From positions 1 to 52,675 of the forward strand of contig JADLGB010000197.1 in the NCBI GenBank assembly GCA_020849535.1: a stretch of DNA of 52,675 nt, in the 5' to 3' direction. Shown here one piece after another: positions 1 to 7,478 of the stretch (the first letter of the stretch is position 1; each line of letters starts with the position of its first letter). This DNA is from Candidatus Hydrogenedentota bacterium. Lineage in GTDB: Bacteria > Hydrogenedentota > Hydrogenedentia > Hydrogenedentales > SLHB01. Below the pieces are notes generated by a model. That model was not told the DNA's origin and did no database searches. It was given only the letters and a program-made list of their open reading frames with translations. A program made the translations under genes and the position numbers.

Positions 1-908
1 CCCAGCGCGCACGGAACAATGGAGTACCGGTTCCGGTATGGCCCAAACACAATCGCATCTACGTGCTTGCGCAACGGCTTCAGCAGCACGTCGCCCATCA
101 GGCTTACGCCACCGCCCATCGCGATGCGCTCGGGATGAATGAGCGTAATCACATTCGACAATGCCACGGCTAGGGCTTGCGCCACGCAATCGATGGCGTC
201 ATTCGCGAAGCGGTCACCCTCGTAGGCCGCTTCCCCGAGAAGGCCACACGTGATGCGGCGCGGGTCACCAGCGCATTTAGTGAAGAGCGGCGTGCCCACG
301 TCGAGAAGACTTGTTGCACGCAAACGCTTTTCGATCGACCAGCCCGAGCAGAGGTTCTCGAGTTTGTTCTTCGCTCCGGGTTCGCTGGAGGTGAAGTCCG
401 GCACGTACGTGTGCCCGATTTCCGCCGCGCCGAATCCCTGACCATCGTGAAGTCTGCCATCGATCACGAGGGCGCCTCCGATACCGCTACCGATGTTCAT
501 ATAGCAGAAATGACGCGTACCCATTCCGGCCCCGCAACAGTACTCGGCCCAGCCTGCCGCATTGGAATCATTGGCGATCACGGCGGGTAGCGAAAAGTGC
601 TGTTCAAACCAGTCCTTCAATGGAAAGCCGGACCAGCCGCCGACCTGATGCGAAACCAGTGCGGTACCTGCGGCGCTGTCCACGGGGCCGCCAAACCCCA
701 CGCCGATGCTCCGGACGGTGTCGCCGCGCTGCGTGGCGCGATCGAGCAAAGAGGGCACGGACGTGGTAAACCACGCCAGAATACTCTCTGCGCCGGCAGA
801 AGCGTCCGCGGCGCCACGTTCCTTTTCGAGGATCGTTCCATCCGAGCGGCCCAGCGCCGCCTGCAGCTTGGTCCCGCCGATCTCCAAGCTCAGTACCAAC
901 TCTGACAT
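1..908 (-). CDS. ROK family protein (sugar kinase-like), 3' end cut by window
   Basis: The reading frame is open from an ATG at 908 to the window edge, about 302 codons, so only the C-terminus is missing. The N-terminus carries the ROK/hexokinase phosphate-binding motif LEIGGTK (residues 8-14), and NDSNAAGWAEY further on contains the expected catalytic Asp. Family members phosphorylate sugars such as glucose or N-acetylmannosamine, or act as repressors; no N-terminal helix-turn-helix is present, so a cytosolic kinase is more likely than a NagC-type repressor. The usual CxCGxxGC zinc motif after the GH pair is absent; LENLCSGWSIE stands there instead, so the zinc site is altered. The gene lies 25 bp downstream of the M24-like gene on the same strand and probably shares its transcript. 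Substrate cannot be read from sequence. Confidence 0.88.
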   Translation of the reverse strand, partial: MSELVLSLEIGGTKLQAALGRSDGTILEKERGAADASAGAESILAWFTTSVPSLLDRATQRGDTVRSIGVGFGGPVDSAAGTALVSHQVGGWSGFPLKDWFEQHFSLPAVIANDSNAAGWAEYCCGAGMGTRHFCYMNIGSGIGGALVIDGRLHDGQGFGAAEIGHTYVPDFTSSEPGAKNKLENLCSGWSIEKRLRATSLLDVGTPLFTKCAGDPRRITCGLLGEAAYEGDRFANDAIDCVAQALAVALSNVITLIHPERIAMGGGVSLMGDVLLKPLRKHVDAIVFGPYRNRYSIVPCAL

Positions 909-933
909 GTGCGTTTCTCTTGTTGCCTCAGAA

Positions 934-2127
934 TTACGCGCCCGTGATGCCTGTCTTCACCACCGATGTGGAACGGCCCAAAACCTTGCCCAGATCGACT
1001 TGCGGCAGCGACGGCGTGCTTGTGACGATCTCCTTCTTGCCGTCCGCACTTAGAATGAACGTGTCTTCGGATTTGACGCCAACGCCCGAGGGGTTCCACG
1101 CGAACGCGTGCCCGAACGGCACGTCGATCCCCGCAATCTCTTTGACGCGCTTGGGCCAAACGGTATCAACGATCGGGAACCGCTCGCCCGGCGCGCCCTT
1201 GGCCGTTCGCGCGCCATATCCGGTTGTCCCCCCCTGGTGATGGTTGTGCCACTCGTTCTCCGGGAACCCGAGATCCTTGTACGCCTTCTGGCACGCGGCA
1301 AACACATCCCCCAACGTTTTGCCCGGCTCGGACGCCTCCTGCATGATCGCGTCGACGCCGCAGACGCGTTTGTACGCGTCGTGGATGTTCGCGGGTATAT
1401 CCGCCACCTGGCGGAACCGGGTGATGCTCGCCACGAGGCCTTCGCGTTGGAAACAGCCGACGATCATCACGTAGCCCTTGACCGCGCGTTCCGCGAGCGA
1501 TCCGTGGGTGAGCGGGCCAACGGTGGGGAGCGGGTGCCGGAAACGCGCGATGCGTTCGTCCGCCGCGATGAGCGCGACAGGGACCATGCAACGCCGCTTC
1601 GCGCCTTCCGCGATCAGGATAGAGGCGATGTCCGCCTCGGCCATGCCGGCCCTCACCGATTGGACGGTCGCGGTCATGGCATCAGCGGCGAGCGCGCCCA
1701 ACTTGCGGTATTTGTCCAGTTCCGCCGGGGTGAGCAGGGCGCGAATGTAATCCATCGCGCCATTCACGTTTTGCCCCAAGGCCCCATCATCCGATACCAG
1801 GGTACCGCTGAAGTTCTTCTCGATCGTACTTGCGGCGTCGTCTGCGAACCACAAGAAAGACTGCGACTCGCAGCCCAGGGGTCCCAGTTCCTCCGCCATC
1901 ACGCGCGGCTCTTCAATCGTGTTGCCGACGAAATAGGCTTTGCCGTCCTTCGTCACAAAGAGCGAATTGGCGCCGCCATCCGAAGCGAAGTTCACGTAGT
2001 TGCGTTTGCCCCCGGTTGCCATGGCGAAGTTATCGACGCGGGACAGCAGAATTCCGTCGTACTTGTTCTCGCGTAGAAAAGCTTGAAGCAGCGCGATACG
2101 CGCCCGAAACAGTTCGACTTCCGTCAT
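934..2127 (-). CDS. M24-fold (creatinase/aminopeptidase P-like) protein with degenerate metal site
   Basis: A 397-residue protein with the two-domain creatinase/prolidase layout: N-terminal domain about 1-130 and pita-bread domain about 140-397. Classic family members cleave Xaa-Pro bonds using two metals held by Asp, Asp, His, Glu, Glu. Here the two Asp positions, 11 residues apart, read Val223 and Ser234, and the first Glu position reads Asn345 in FAWNPSG. The His region (HNHHQGG, 294-300) and the last Glu (KSEDT, Glu354) remain. The fold is therefore clear but a dinuclear site is unlikely; like creatinase, it may run a metal-independent reaction. The start is supported by GGGAGGA just upstream of the ATG. 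It is followed after 25 bp by the ROK gene. A substrate is not predictable. Confidence 0.85.
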   Translation of the reverse strand: MTEVELFRARIALLQAFLRENKYDGILLSRVDNFAMATGGKRNYVNFASDGGANSLFVTKDGKAYFVGNTIEEPRVMAEELGPLGCESQSFLWFADDAASTIEKNFSGTLVSDDGALGQNVNGAMDYIRALLTPAELDKYRKLGALAADAMTATVQSVRAGMAEADIASILIAEGAKRRCMVPVALIAADERIARFRHPLPTVGPLTHGSLAERAVKGYVMIVGCFQREGLVASITRFRQVADIPANIHDAYKRVCGVDAIMQEASEPGKTLGDVFAACQKAYKDLGFPENEWHNHHQGGTTGYGARTAKGAPGERFPIVDTVWPKRVKEIAGIDVPFGHAFAWNPSGVGVKSEDTFILSADGKKEIVTSTPSLPQVDLGKVLGRSTSVVKTGITGA

Positions 2128-2184
2128 GAGTATCCTCCCATGCGCGGTGCGAGATGGTCCACCGCGCGGCTCCCCTCTGCAGTA

Positions 2185-2261
2185 GAATGGGACTGACCCC
2201 GTCTTTTGCGTAGGCTTTGCGCGCCGAGATTCCTATCTCGGCAGCGAAACACGGGGTCTGT
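2185..2261. repeat. REP-like palindromic element, copy 1, carrying a nested 20-bp hairpin
   Basis: The outer arms GACCCCGT and ACGGGGTC pair (8 bp), followed inward by TTTTGC/GCGAAA pairing with a G-T wobble. The same element occurs at 32938-32994 with one substitution over 56 aligned bases. This copy additionally contains GCCGAGAT-TCCT-ATCTCGGC (2223-2242), an 8-bp stem with a 4-nt loop, exactly where the other copy has none. It lies in the gap 2128-2769, upstream of the M24-like gene and downstream of the glycosyltransferase gene. Confidence 0.85.
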
Positions 2262-2481
2262 CCTTAAACCGTAACCGCTGTACCGTATAACGCCGAAGAC
2301 GCGCCGCGCAAGCACGCGGTTTCCCCTGGCAATCTCGATTTGCCAATGTTTGACTGAGGCTCAAGATAGATCACCTTCTGCATCAGCGTTCGTGATGGCG
2401 TCCTTGACGTCGCGGATGGCGACGAGTGCCGGGACAACCAGACAAAAACCACCTTGATTGACTCAACCGCGAGGATTTCTT

Positions 2482-2699
2482 GGCGCTGAAGGCGCCACGC
2501 AACTTTAGCCAGGGGCAGAGCGAAGCGGCGCCCCTGGTACGAAGTCCTCCCCCTAACCAGCCCTGAAGGGGCGCCGCAAGCGAACGGGAATCGCCGTGTT
2601 TGCGTCGCCCATTCAGGGCTCTGATTTGGGGAACAAACCGATCCAGGGGCGCCGCTTCGCTCTGCCCCTGGCTAGAAATGCGGCACGCCTTCAGCGTGC
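2482..2699. repeat. Symmetric composite palindrome built of TGAAG/TGAAT-loop hairpins
   Basis: Nested inverted modules were read directly. Outer hairpins: GGCGC-TGAAG-GCGCC (2482-2496) and, inverted, GCACGC-TGAAG-GCGTGC (2683-2699). Inside them is a perfect 32-bp inverted pair, 2506-2537 against 2643-2674, each itself capable of an 8-bp CCAGGGGC/GCCCCTGG stem. Inner hairpins: GCCC-TGAAG-GGGC (2560-2572) and, inverted, GCCC-TGAAT-GGGC (2607-2619). Three of the four are followed by a CGCAA tail and the fourth by CGCAT. The stems differ but stay paired, so structure is conserved over sequence. It begins about 70 bp past the stop of the glycosyltransferase gene. Confidence 0.85.
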
Positions 2700-2769
2700 A
2701 CCGTGCCGCGGAGTTATCGCAATTGATCGCCATTGTTTTGGTGCGATTGCCCTGAAGCGGTTCCCCACT

Positions 2770-3819
2770 TCAATTGCCCGCCCGCTTGAACGCCGCCAAC
2801 GTGCGCCACGCGCAGTTTTCCCACGTGAACTCCGCGGCCCGCCGCCGCGAGAATACGATCTGCCGCGACCGCTCTTCGGGATTCTCGTCCAGGGTCCGGC
2901 GGATGGCCTGCATCAACGACGCCACGCTTTCGTGGTTGTAGTAGACGGGGTAGTTGCCGGCGATTTCCGGGATGCCTCCCACGCGCGGCGTAATGACCCG
3001 CGCGCCGCCGCGCATGGCCTCGAGTATCGTGATGCACGCGCCTTCGTGCAGTGAGGTGCACACAAACGCGTCGCTGTGGCGCAGCAGGCCCGCCATCTGC
3101 GGAATCGGGCAGCGGTGTATGCGCAACACGCGGGAACCCCAGTCCTCAGGCTCGGTGTGATCGGGTCGTCCCAGCACAACGAGGTTGTGAGGGATCTCGT
3201 CCTTGAGGCGTTGGAACGCATCCAGCAAGAAGCTCAGGTGCCCCCGGTGACGTGTATCGCCGAGCGTGATCAGATAAGGCTGCTCCGCGATAGTCGCGTT
3301 TTCTGTTTCGAGCGCAGGGTCCGCCCCGGGTGGCGCGACCACCACACGGTCCATGGGTACGGCCAAGTGGGCCAGCAACTGCTTGCGCACATATTCCGAG
3401 GGCGTTACGAAGACCTGGGCACGCCCCGACACCCGTTTCATGTCCCGCACGAGCGGCGGTGTACGCCAGCCGCCGGCCTTGCCCGCCTTCTCGAGAAAGC
3501 TGAGGTCCAAGGCATATGGCACTACAGGCACCACGCTCACCATTCCGGAGGTTTGCAGCGGCGTGAACACGATATCTACCTGCGCGTGCTTTGCCGCGCG
3601 GTCCAGCGTTTTCTCCACAGGAGCCCCGTCGTCAGGCCCCTGCTTGCCCACGAAGACCCGGTCCCATCCCGCAAATGACGCATGATTGTTCGCGTCTGTG
3701 AACAGGCTGAAATCCGTGTCCGGCTGGATCTCCCGCATCTTGATCAAAACGTTGCGGAGGTAGACGTCTTCCTCGTCATACCCCGGTTCCAGGGTGAGGA
3801 TATTCACACCAACGCGCAT
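2770..3819 (-). CDS. GT4-family glycosyltransferase
   Basis: A 349-residue GT-B fold protein; family members transfer a sugar from a nucleotide-sugar donor to a glycan, lipid or protein. Starting at the ATG at 3819 gives MRVGVNILTLEPG, the normal beginning of an N-terminal Rossmann domain, with AAAGG about 10 nt upstream. The frame stays open to an upstream ATG at 3894 whose extra 25 residues are basic and unlike the family. The C-terminal donor-binding half contains LGDTRHRGH and the E-x7-E signature in EGACITILE, followed by GGIPEIAG. No signal peptide or membrane segment is seen, so a cytosolic enzyme is likely. It has no glycan-cluster neighbours, so its acceptor is unknown. A large palindromic element starts 70 bp past its stop. 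Confidence 0.9.
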   Translation of the reverse strand: MRVGVNILTLEPGYDEEDVYLRNVLIKMREIQPDTDFSLFTDANNHASFAGWDRVFVGKQGPDDGAPVEKTLDRAAKHAQVDIVFTPLQTSGMVSVVPVVPYALDLSFLEKAGKAGGWRTPPLVRDMKRVSGRAQVFVTPSEYVRKQLLAHLAVPMDRVVVAPPGADPALETENATIAEQPYLITLGDTRHRGHLSFLLDAFQRLKDEIPHNLVVLGRPDHTEPEDWGSRVLRIHRCPIPQMAGLLRHSDAFVCTSLHEGACITILEAMRGGARVITPRVGGIPEIAGNYPVYYNHESVASLMQAIRRTLDENPEERSRQIVFSRRRAAEFTWENCAWRTLAAFKRAGN

Positions 3820-4169
3820 TGGCGGTACCTTTTCAAAGAGTTGCCGTGTCGCCCCTCGCACACCGCGGCGAATGGGCCACGCCATGTCAGACAATCACGT
3901 TTCCGGCACTTTCACACAAGCAGCCTCGGGATACTCGTGTCAATGGGATTACGGGAAACCGGGCGGGTCTCCCGGCGGACCGGGCTGCCGTTACTCAACG
4001 CCCGCATTGTACCAGATAGAGCGCGAGAAATGTGTACACACCAGAGTGTAAGAATCACGCGAAAGGTAGTCGCAGATTGCGCAGATTGACAAAGCGCTAC
4101 GCGGACGCAGCCAAACGACAAAGATCGATCGACGATGTCACCGGTTCAAGAACGGGATGACAAGGGGGT

Positions 4170-4217
4170 ACGGGCGTCTCGCCCGTGCGTAGCTGGCGCA
4201 TCAACGCAGAGGCGCGG
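4170..4217. repeat. Dispersed hairpin ACGGGCG-TCT-CGCCCGT plus conserved flank
   Basis: A 7-bp stem with a 3-nt loop at 4170-4186, preceded by CAAGGGGG. The identical hairpin with the same preceding G-run lies at 20290-20306. In both places a 16-mer, CAACGCAGAGGCGCGG, follows 15-16 bp later (4202-4217 and 20323-20338), so the unit is a structured repeat of roughly 55 bp, not a chance palindrome. Confidence 0.8.
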
Positions 4218-4486
4218 GGAAGCGACAGCGGAGCGGCCTTCCAGTACCGCCTCGCTCTCCGAGCGCGGCGGCACAAGACTGCGGTTCCTCCGAAGCCGAC
4301 GGCTCATTGCCTCACCGGCCTTCACCATTCGTGCGATGAACTCAAACAAGAGCACAGCCACGCCGCGGCGTGGCTATGCCACACGCGCTTGCCATGCCCA
4401 TATCAGTTCTTTCTTACTCCGATCATTGGATTGCCCGAAGTCCGCAAAGATTGCACATGAACGACGTATGCGAGACAGGCGTGTGG

Positions 4487-4506
4487 CATAGGCGCCCTCG
4501 CCTGTG
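4487..4506. repeat. GTGTGG-type dispersed hairpin, copy 1
   Basis: GTGTGG (4481-4486) is followed by CATAGGCG-CCCT-CGCCTGTG, an 8-bp stem with one T-G wobble and a CCCT loop. Related copies stand at 12391, 17539, 17668 and, with a changed stem, 52411. It lies about 50 nt past the stop of the AlkP-family gene, where it could act as a 3' end structure. Confidence 0.8.
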
Positions 4507-4557
4507 CCCTTCCTGGGTCCATGCGCGCCACAGAATCAGCTCCCAGTGTCAATGCCA

Positions 4558-5958
4558 CTACAAACGGTCTCGCAGCGCACTGCCTTGGAAGTCCCCCGGC
4601 GCTTCCACCCCGAGCATCTCAAGCAGCGTAGGAGCGACGTCCAGAATATTGACCTCGACCAAAGGCCCCGCACCCGCGCCTCGACGCTCGTTGAGGATGA
4701 ACACACCGTGGAGATCGTGGTTGGCGTCGTCGGGGCCAGTGTCGTTCTCTTGCGTGAAGAGGCTTCTGTGCCCAAGGGTTCCGATGGCGCGCAGGGAGAG
4801 GTCTCCTGCGTAGACCAGCAGGTCCGGGGCGATACCGTTGACCGTGCGATACACCTGTTTGGGTTGCAGGACGCGATTGCCCATCGGATTGCCGTCCGGC
4901 CCGGTGAGCGATTCGAGGCGCACGGCGAGTTCGTCGCGCACGCGCTCGTAGTCTTCGGGTGGCACCACGCCCTGTGGCTCGCGCCCGGCTAGATTCAAAA
5001 ACACACGTGCGTAGTAGCCGCCGGCGCTCCAGGCAGTCGTCTTATCCCAGTCGATGGCGCAGTCCTCGAAGCGCGTCGGCGCCGTTGGCATTGCGTCGAT
5101 GCGTAGGTACCCCGTCTCCGCGAGCCACTGGTTGATGCAGAAGCCACCCAACATCGGGCGGGCTCCGTGGTCCGACACAATCATGACCGCCGTGTCGTTG
5201 CCCGCCAGCGAAATCAGTTCGCCAATGCGTTCGTCGACGGCGCGGTAGTATTCTCGAAAGACATGCTCAAAAGGATTGCCCGGCGCGTATGCCGGATGTT
5301 CCGGATCGCAGAAACGCCAGAACCCATGGTGCATGCGGTCCATGCCCATCTCGACCATCATGAAGAAGTCCCAGGGCTTTGTCTTCATGAGGTGCCGCGC
5401 TGCCGCAAAACGATTCTCCATCAGCGCGTGTATGCGGGCCAGCAGACCTGCCTTGTCGTTAGTGCGGAATCCTTCGACATCGAAAAGGCATTCGCCTAGG
5501 GTAGACTCCAGCTCGGGCTTCAAGGATTTCGGGTAGGTGTACTCCACGCTGCTGCCAGGCGTTTCAAAGCCCGATACAAGCCATCCGTTCACGGGCTTCG
5601 GCGGGTACGTCTGCGGCACCCCTAGCACCACCGACTTGAGTCCATGCCGGGACAAGATATCCCACACGCGCGGCTCGCGGATGATGCTCGCGTCGGCCGT
5701 CACCATCTCGCGATACGAGTAGTCGGCGCGGTTTCGGAAGCCGTAGCACCCCAGCGTGCCCGGGTCTTTGCTGGTCATCATCGTCGCCCAGGCAGGCACC
5801 GTGATCGGAGGGTCGCAACTACGAAGAAGGCCCCAACAGCCATTTGCTGCCAGGGCCTGCATATGCGGAAGGTCAAAACGCTCCGCGCCAAAGATGAACT
5901 GCGGCGCGGCGCAGTCTAATCCAATCACCAGGACACGTTGAACGCGTCCTTTGCCCAT
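4558..5958 (-). CDS. AlkP-superfamily phosphodiesterase/phosphatase
   Basis: A 466-residue protein of the type I phosphodiesterase/nucleotide pyrophosphatase branch of the alkaline phosphatase superfamily. Visible metal and catalytic elements are Asp15 in GLDCA, Thr53 in the ITVPAW segment (nucleophile position), Asp207 and His211 in MDRMHHGFW, and SDHGARP (262-268). The C-terminus has DVAPTLLEMLG, typical of the group. There is no signal peptide, so action is probably cytosolic. The ATG at 5958 overlaps the stop of the ATP sulfurylase gene by one base (TGATG), implying translational coupling; a TTG one codon upstream is also possible. The coupling suggests a substrate linked to sulfate activation, for example a nucleotide or sulfonucleotide, but this is inference. 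Confidence 0.88.
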   Translation of the reverse strand: MGKGRVQRVLVIGLDCAAPQFIFGAERFDLPHMQALAANGCWGLLRSCDPPITVPAWATMMTSKDPGTLGCYGFRNRADYSYREMVTADASIIREPRVWDILSRHGLKSVVLGVPQTYPPKPVNGWLVSGFETPGSSVEYTYPKSLKPELESTLGECLFDVEGFRTNDKAGLLARIHALMENRFAAARHLMKTKPWDFFMMVEMGMDRMHHGFWRFCDPEHPAYAPGNPFEHVFREYYRAVDERIGELISLAGNDTAVMIVSDHGARPMLGGFCINQWLAETGYLRIDAMPTAPTRFEDCAIDWDKTTAWSAGGYYARVFLNLAGREPQGVVPPEDYERVRDELAVRLESLTGPDGNPMGNRVLQPKQVYRTVNGIAPDLLVYAGDLSLRAIGTLGHRSLFTQENDTGPDDANHDLHGVFILNERRGAGAGPLVEVNILDVAPTLLEMLGVEAPGDFQGSALRDRL

Positions 5959-7112
5959 CAATTAGCTCCCTGGGCCCACTTGATCAGTACCTTGGCCACC
6001 TCTGGGCGGCTGAACTCCACCGGCGGAATCTCACCGGCCTTCAGCATGTCGCGCACCTTGGTGCCGCTCAGGAAGACGTGGTGTTCCTTGTCGTGCGGGC
6101 AGGACTTGATCGAGCCCATGTTGCCGCAGGTCTTGCAGAAGAACGTGTGATCGAAGAAGAGCGGCGTGATGCCGATCTCCGCGGGATCGAACTCGCTGAA
6201 GATGTGGTGCGCATCGTAGGTGCCGTAGAAATTGCCCACGCCCGCGTGGTCCCGGCCCACGATGAAGTGGGTGCATCCGTAGTTCTTGCGGATGATCGCG
6301 TGCATGATCGCTTCCTTGGGCCCGGCGTAACGCATGTTCACCGGCATCAATGAGAGCATCGTGTGCGCCTTCGGATAGTACTTCTCGATGATGGTCTGGT
6401 AGCACTCCATCCGCACCGAGCCTGGGATGTCGTCGCTCTTGGTCGTCCCCATCAGCGGGTGGATCAGCAGGCCATCGCAGATCTCCAGCGCGCACTTCGT
6501 CAGGTATTCGTGGGCGCGGTGGATGGGATTGCGCGTCTGGAACGCCACGATACGTTTCCATCCGTGGTGCTCGAACGCCGCGCGCGTCTCCTTCGGAGTG
6601 AGGTTGAACTCCTGGAACTCGATGGTCCGCGCTTTCAGCACGTCCAAGTCGCCGGAGAGAAACACATCGCCCAGTCCCAGGGTGTAGGCCACGCCGGGGT
6701 GGGTCTCGTCGGTCGTGCGGTACGTCTTCTCCGCGATTTCCCTGTGGTCGACGGTGAACTTCGAGGCAAGATGCAGGATAGCGACAAGATCACCCTCGTC
6801 GTCCTCGATAGCGATATCGGAGCCCTCCGCCAGCTTGGCCGCCTCTGCCGACGGAACCGACAGCAGGATCGGAATGGTCCAAGGGATCCCAGGACGCAAA
6901 TGCATCTTGTCCAGCACGCCCCTCACTTCGGCCTCGTTCATGAAGCCGGTCAACGGACTGAAAATCCCCTTTGCGATACAGTCGATATCGAAGGCCGCGT
7001 ACGCGTCCACCTTGATGCGCGGCAGATTGGCCGCCTTTGCCTTGGCCGCCTCGAGGGCCGCTCCGGTCAGTAGCCGGTCAACCAGATGGCCGCCGTGTGG
7101 TGCGAGAGACAT
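5958..7112 (-). CDS. sat: Sulfate adenylyltransferase (ATP sulfurylase)
   Basis: A 384-residue homo-oligomeric-type ATP sulfurylase, which makes adenosine 5'-phosphosulfate from ATP and sulfate. The nucleotide-binding motif QTRNPIHRAHEY (192-203) and GRDHAG (286-291) are intact, as is the zinc-binding cluster Cys326, Cys329, Cys338 with a nearby His. Length and domain order match single-domain bacterial and archaeal Sat; no APS kinase domain is fused. No aprAB, cysC, cysH or CysDN gene is visible nearby, so an assimilatory or dissimilatory role cannot be assigned. It is the first gene of a two-gene minus-strand operon with the phosphodiesterase. A 366-bp non-coding stretch precedes it. Confidence 0.97.
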   Translation of the reverse strand: MSLAPHGGHLVDRLLTGAALEAAKAKAANLPRIKVDAYAAFDIDCIAKGIFSPLTGFMNEAEVRGVLDKMHLRPGIPWTIPILLSVPSAEAAKLAEGSDIAIEDDEGDLVAILHLASKFTVDHREIAEKTYRTTDETHPGVAYTLGLGDVFLSGDLDVLKARTIEFQEFNLTPKETRAAFEHHGWKRIVAFQTRNPIHRAHEYLTKCALEICDGLLIHPLMGTTKSDDIPGSVRMECYQTIIEKYYPKAHTMLSLMPVNMRYAGPKEAIMHAIIRKNYGCTHFIVGRDHAGVGNFYGTYDAHHIFSEFDPAEIGITPLFFDHTFFCKTCGNMGSIKSCPHDKEHHVFLSGTKVRDMLKAGEIPPVEFSRPEVAKVLIKWAQGAN

Positions 7113-7478
7113 GATGTACCTCCATTAACGGGTTTGCGGGTGTAGTGCCGGCGCGTAGTCATCGATGGACAGATCGAGACGCGACAGGAAAGCAGCAGTG
7201 TACCACCGAGACCCCGGCAGCCTCAAATTAACAGTGGCTATTTAAGTAGAGGAGAGGATATGCGCTTCGTCCCCCGCGATTGGTCCCGCAACCGGGGCCA
7301 GTCAATCCGGCGGCCCAGCGGCTTTCGAGCCGAGGACTCTCCCGGCCCTCACTGCATGGTCCTCTCCGCCTCCCCCTCCGCCTCGGGAGATATCCCATAG
7401 CTCCCATAACTCCCATACTTCCCATCCCCTCGCGTGCGGGAGAGTCGTTTGAGCGCGTTCCCCCCCGGGGTGCCCGGC
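7113..7478. other. Non-coding gap with a short tandem repeat
   Basis: This 366-bp gap between the sat start and the pspF stop holds a degenerate tandem array of about four 9-10-bp units resembling CTCCCATAA at 7391-7428. Both neighbours read leftward, so the sat promoter should lie here; I could not identify one with confidence. The remaining sequence is C-rich with no believable gene. Confidence 0.6.

Larger units (their letters stand above)
3820..4557. other. Gene-poor gap with short repeats
   Basis: No convincing coding frame was found in this 738-bp gap between two minus-strand genes. It contains a tandem pair of the 9-mer CGCAGATTG (4071-4088), a hairpin repeat at 4170-4186 and a second hairpin at 4487-4506, both listed separately. 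The open frames here are short, overlap on both strands and lack family features. A promoter for the glycosyltransferase gene should lie near 3850-3950 but I cannot place one. Confidence 0.6.

Noticed and set aside
1108..2076. Long plus-strand open frame antisense to the M24-like gene
   Set aside because: Codon bias in GC-rich genes leaves the opposite strand open. The frame is Arg/His-rich, lacks family features and lies wholly inside a well-supported gene.
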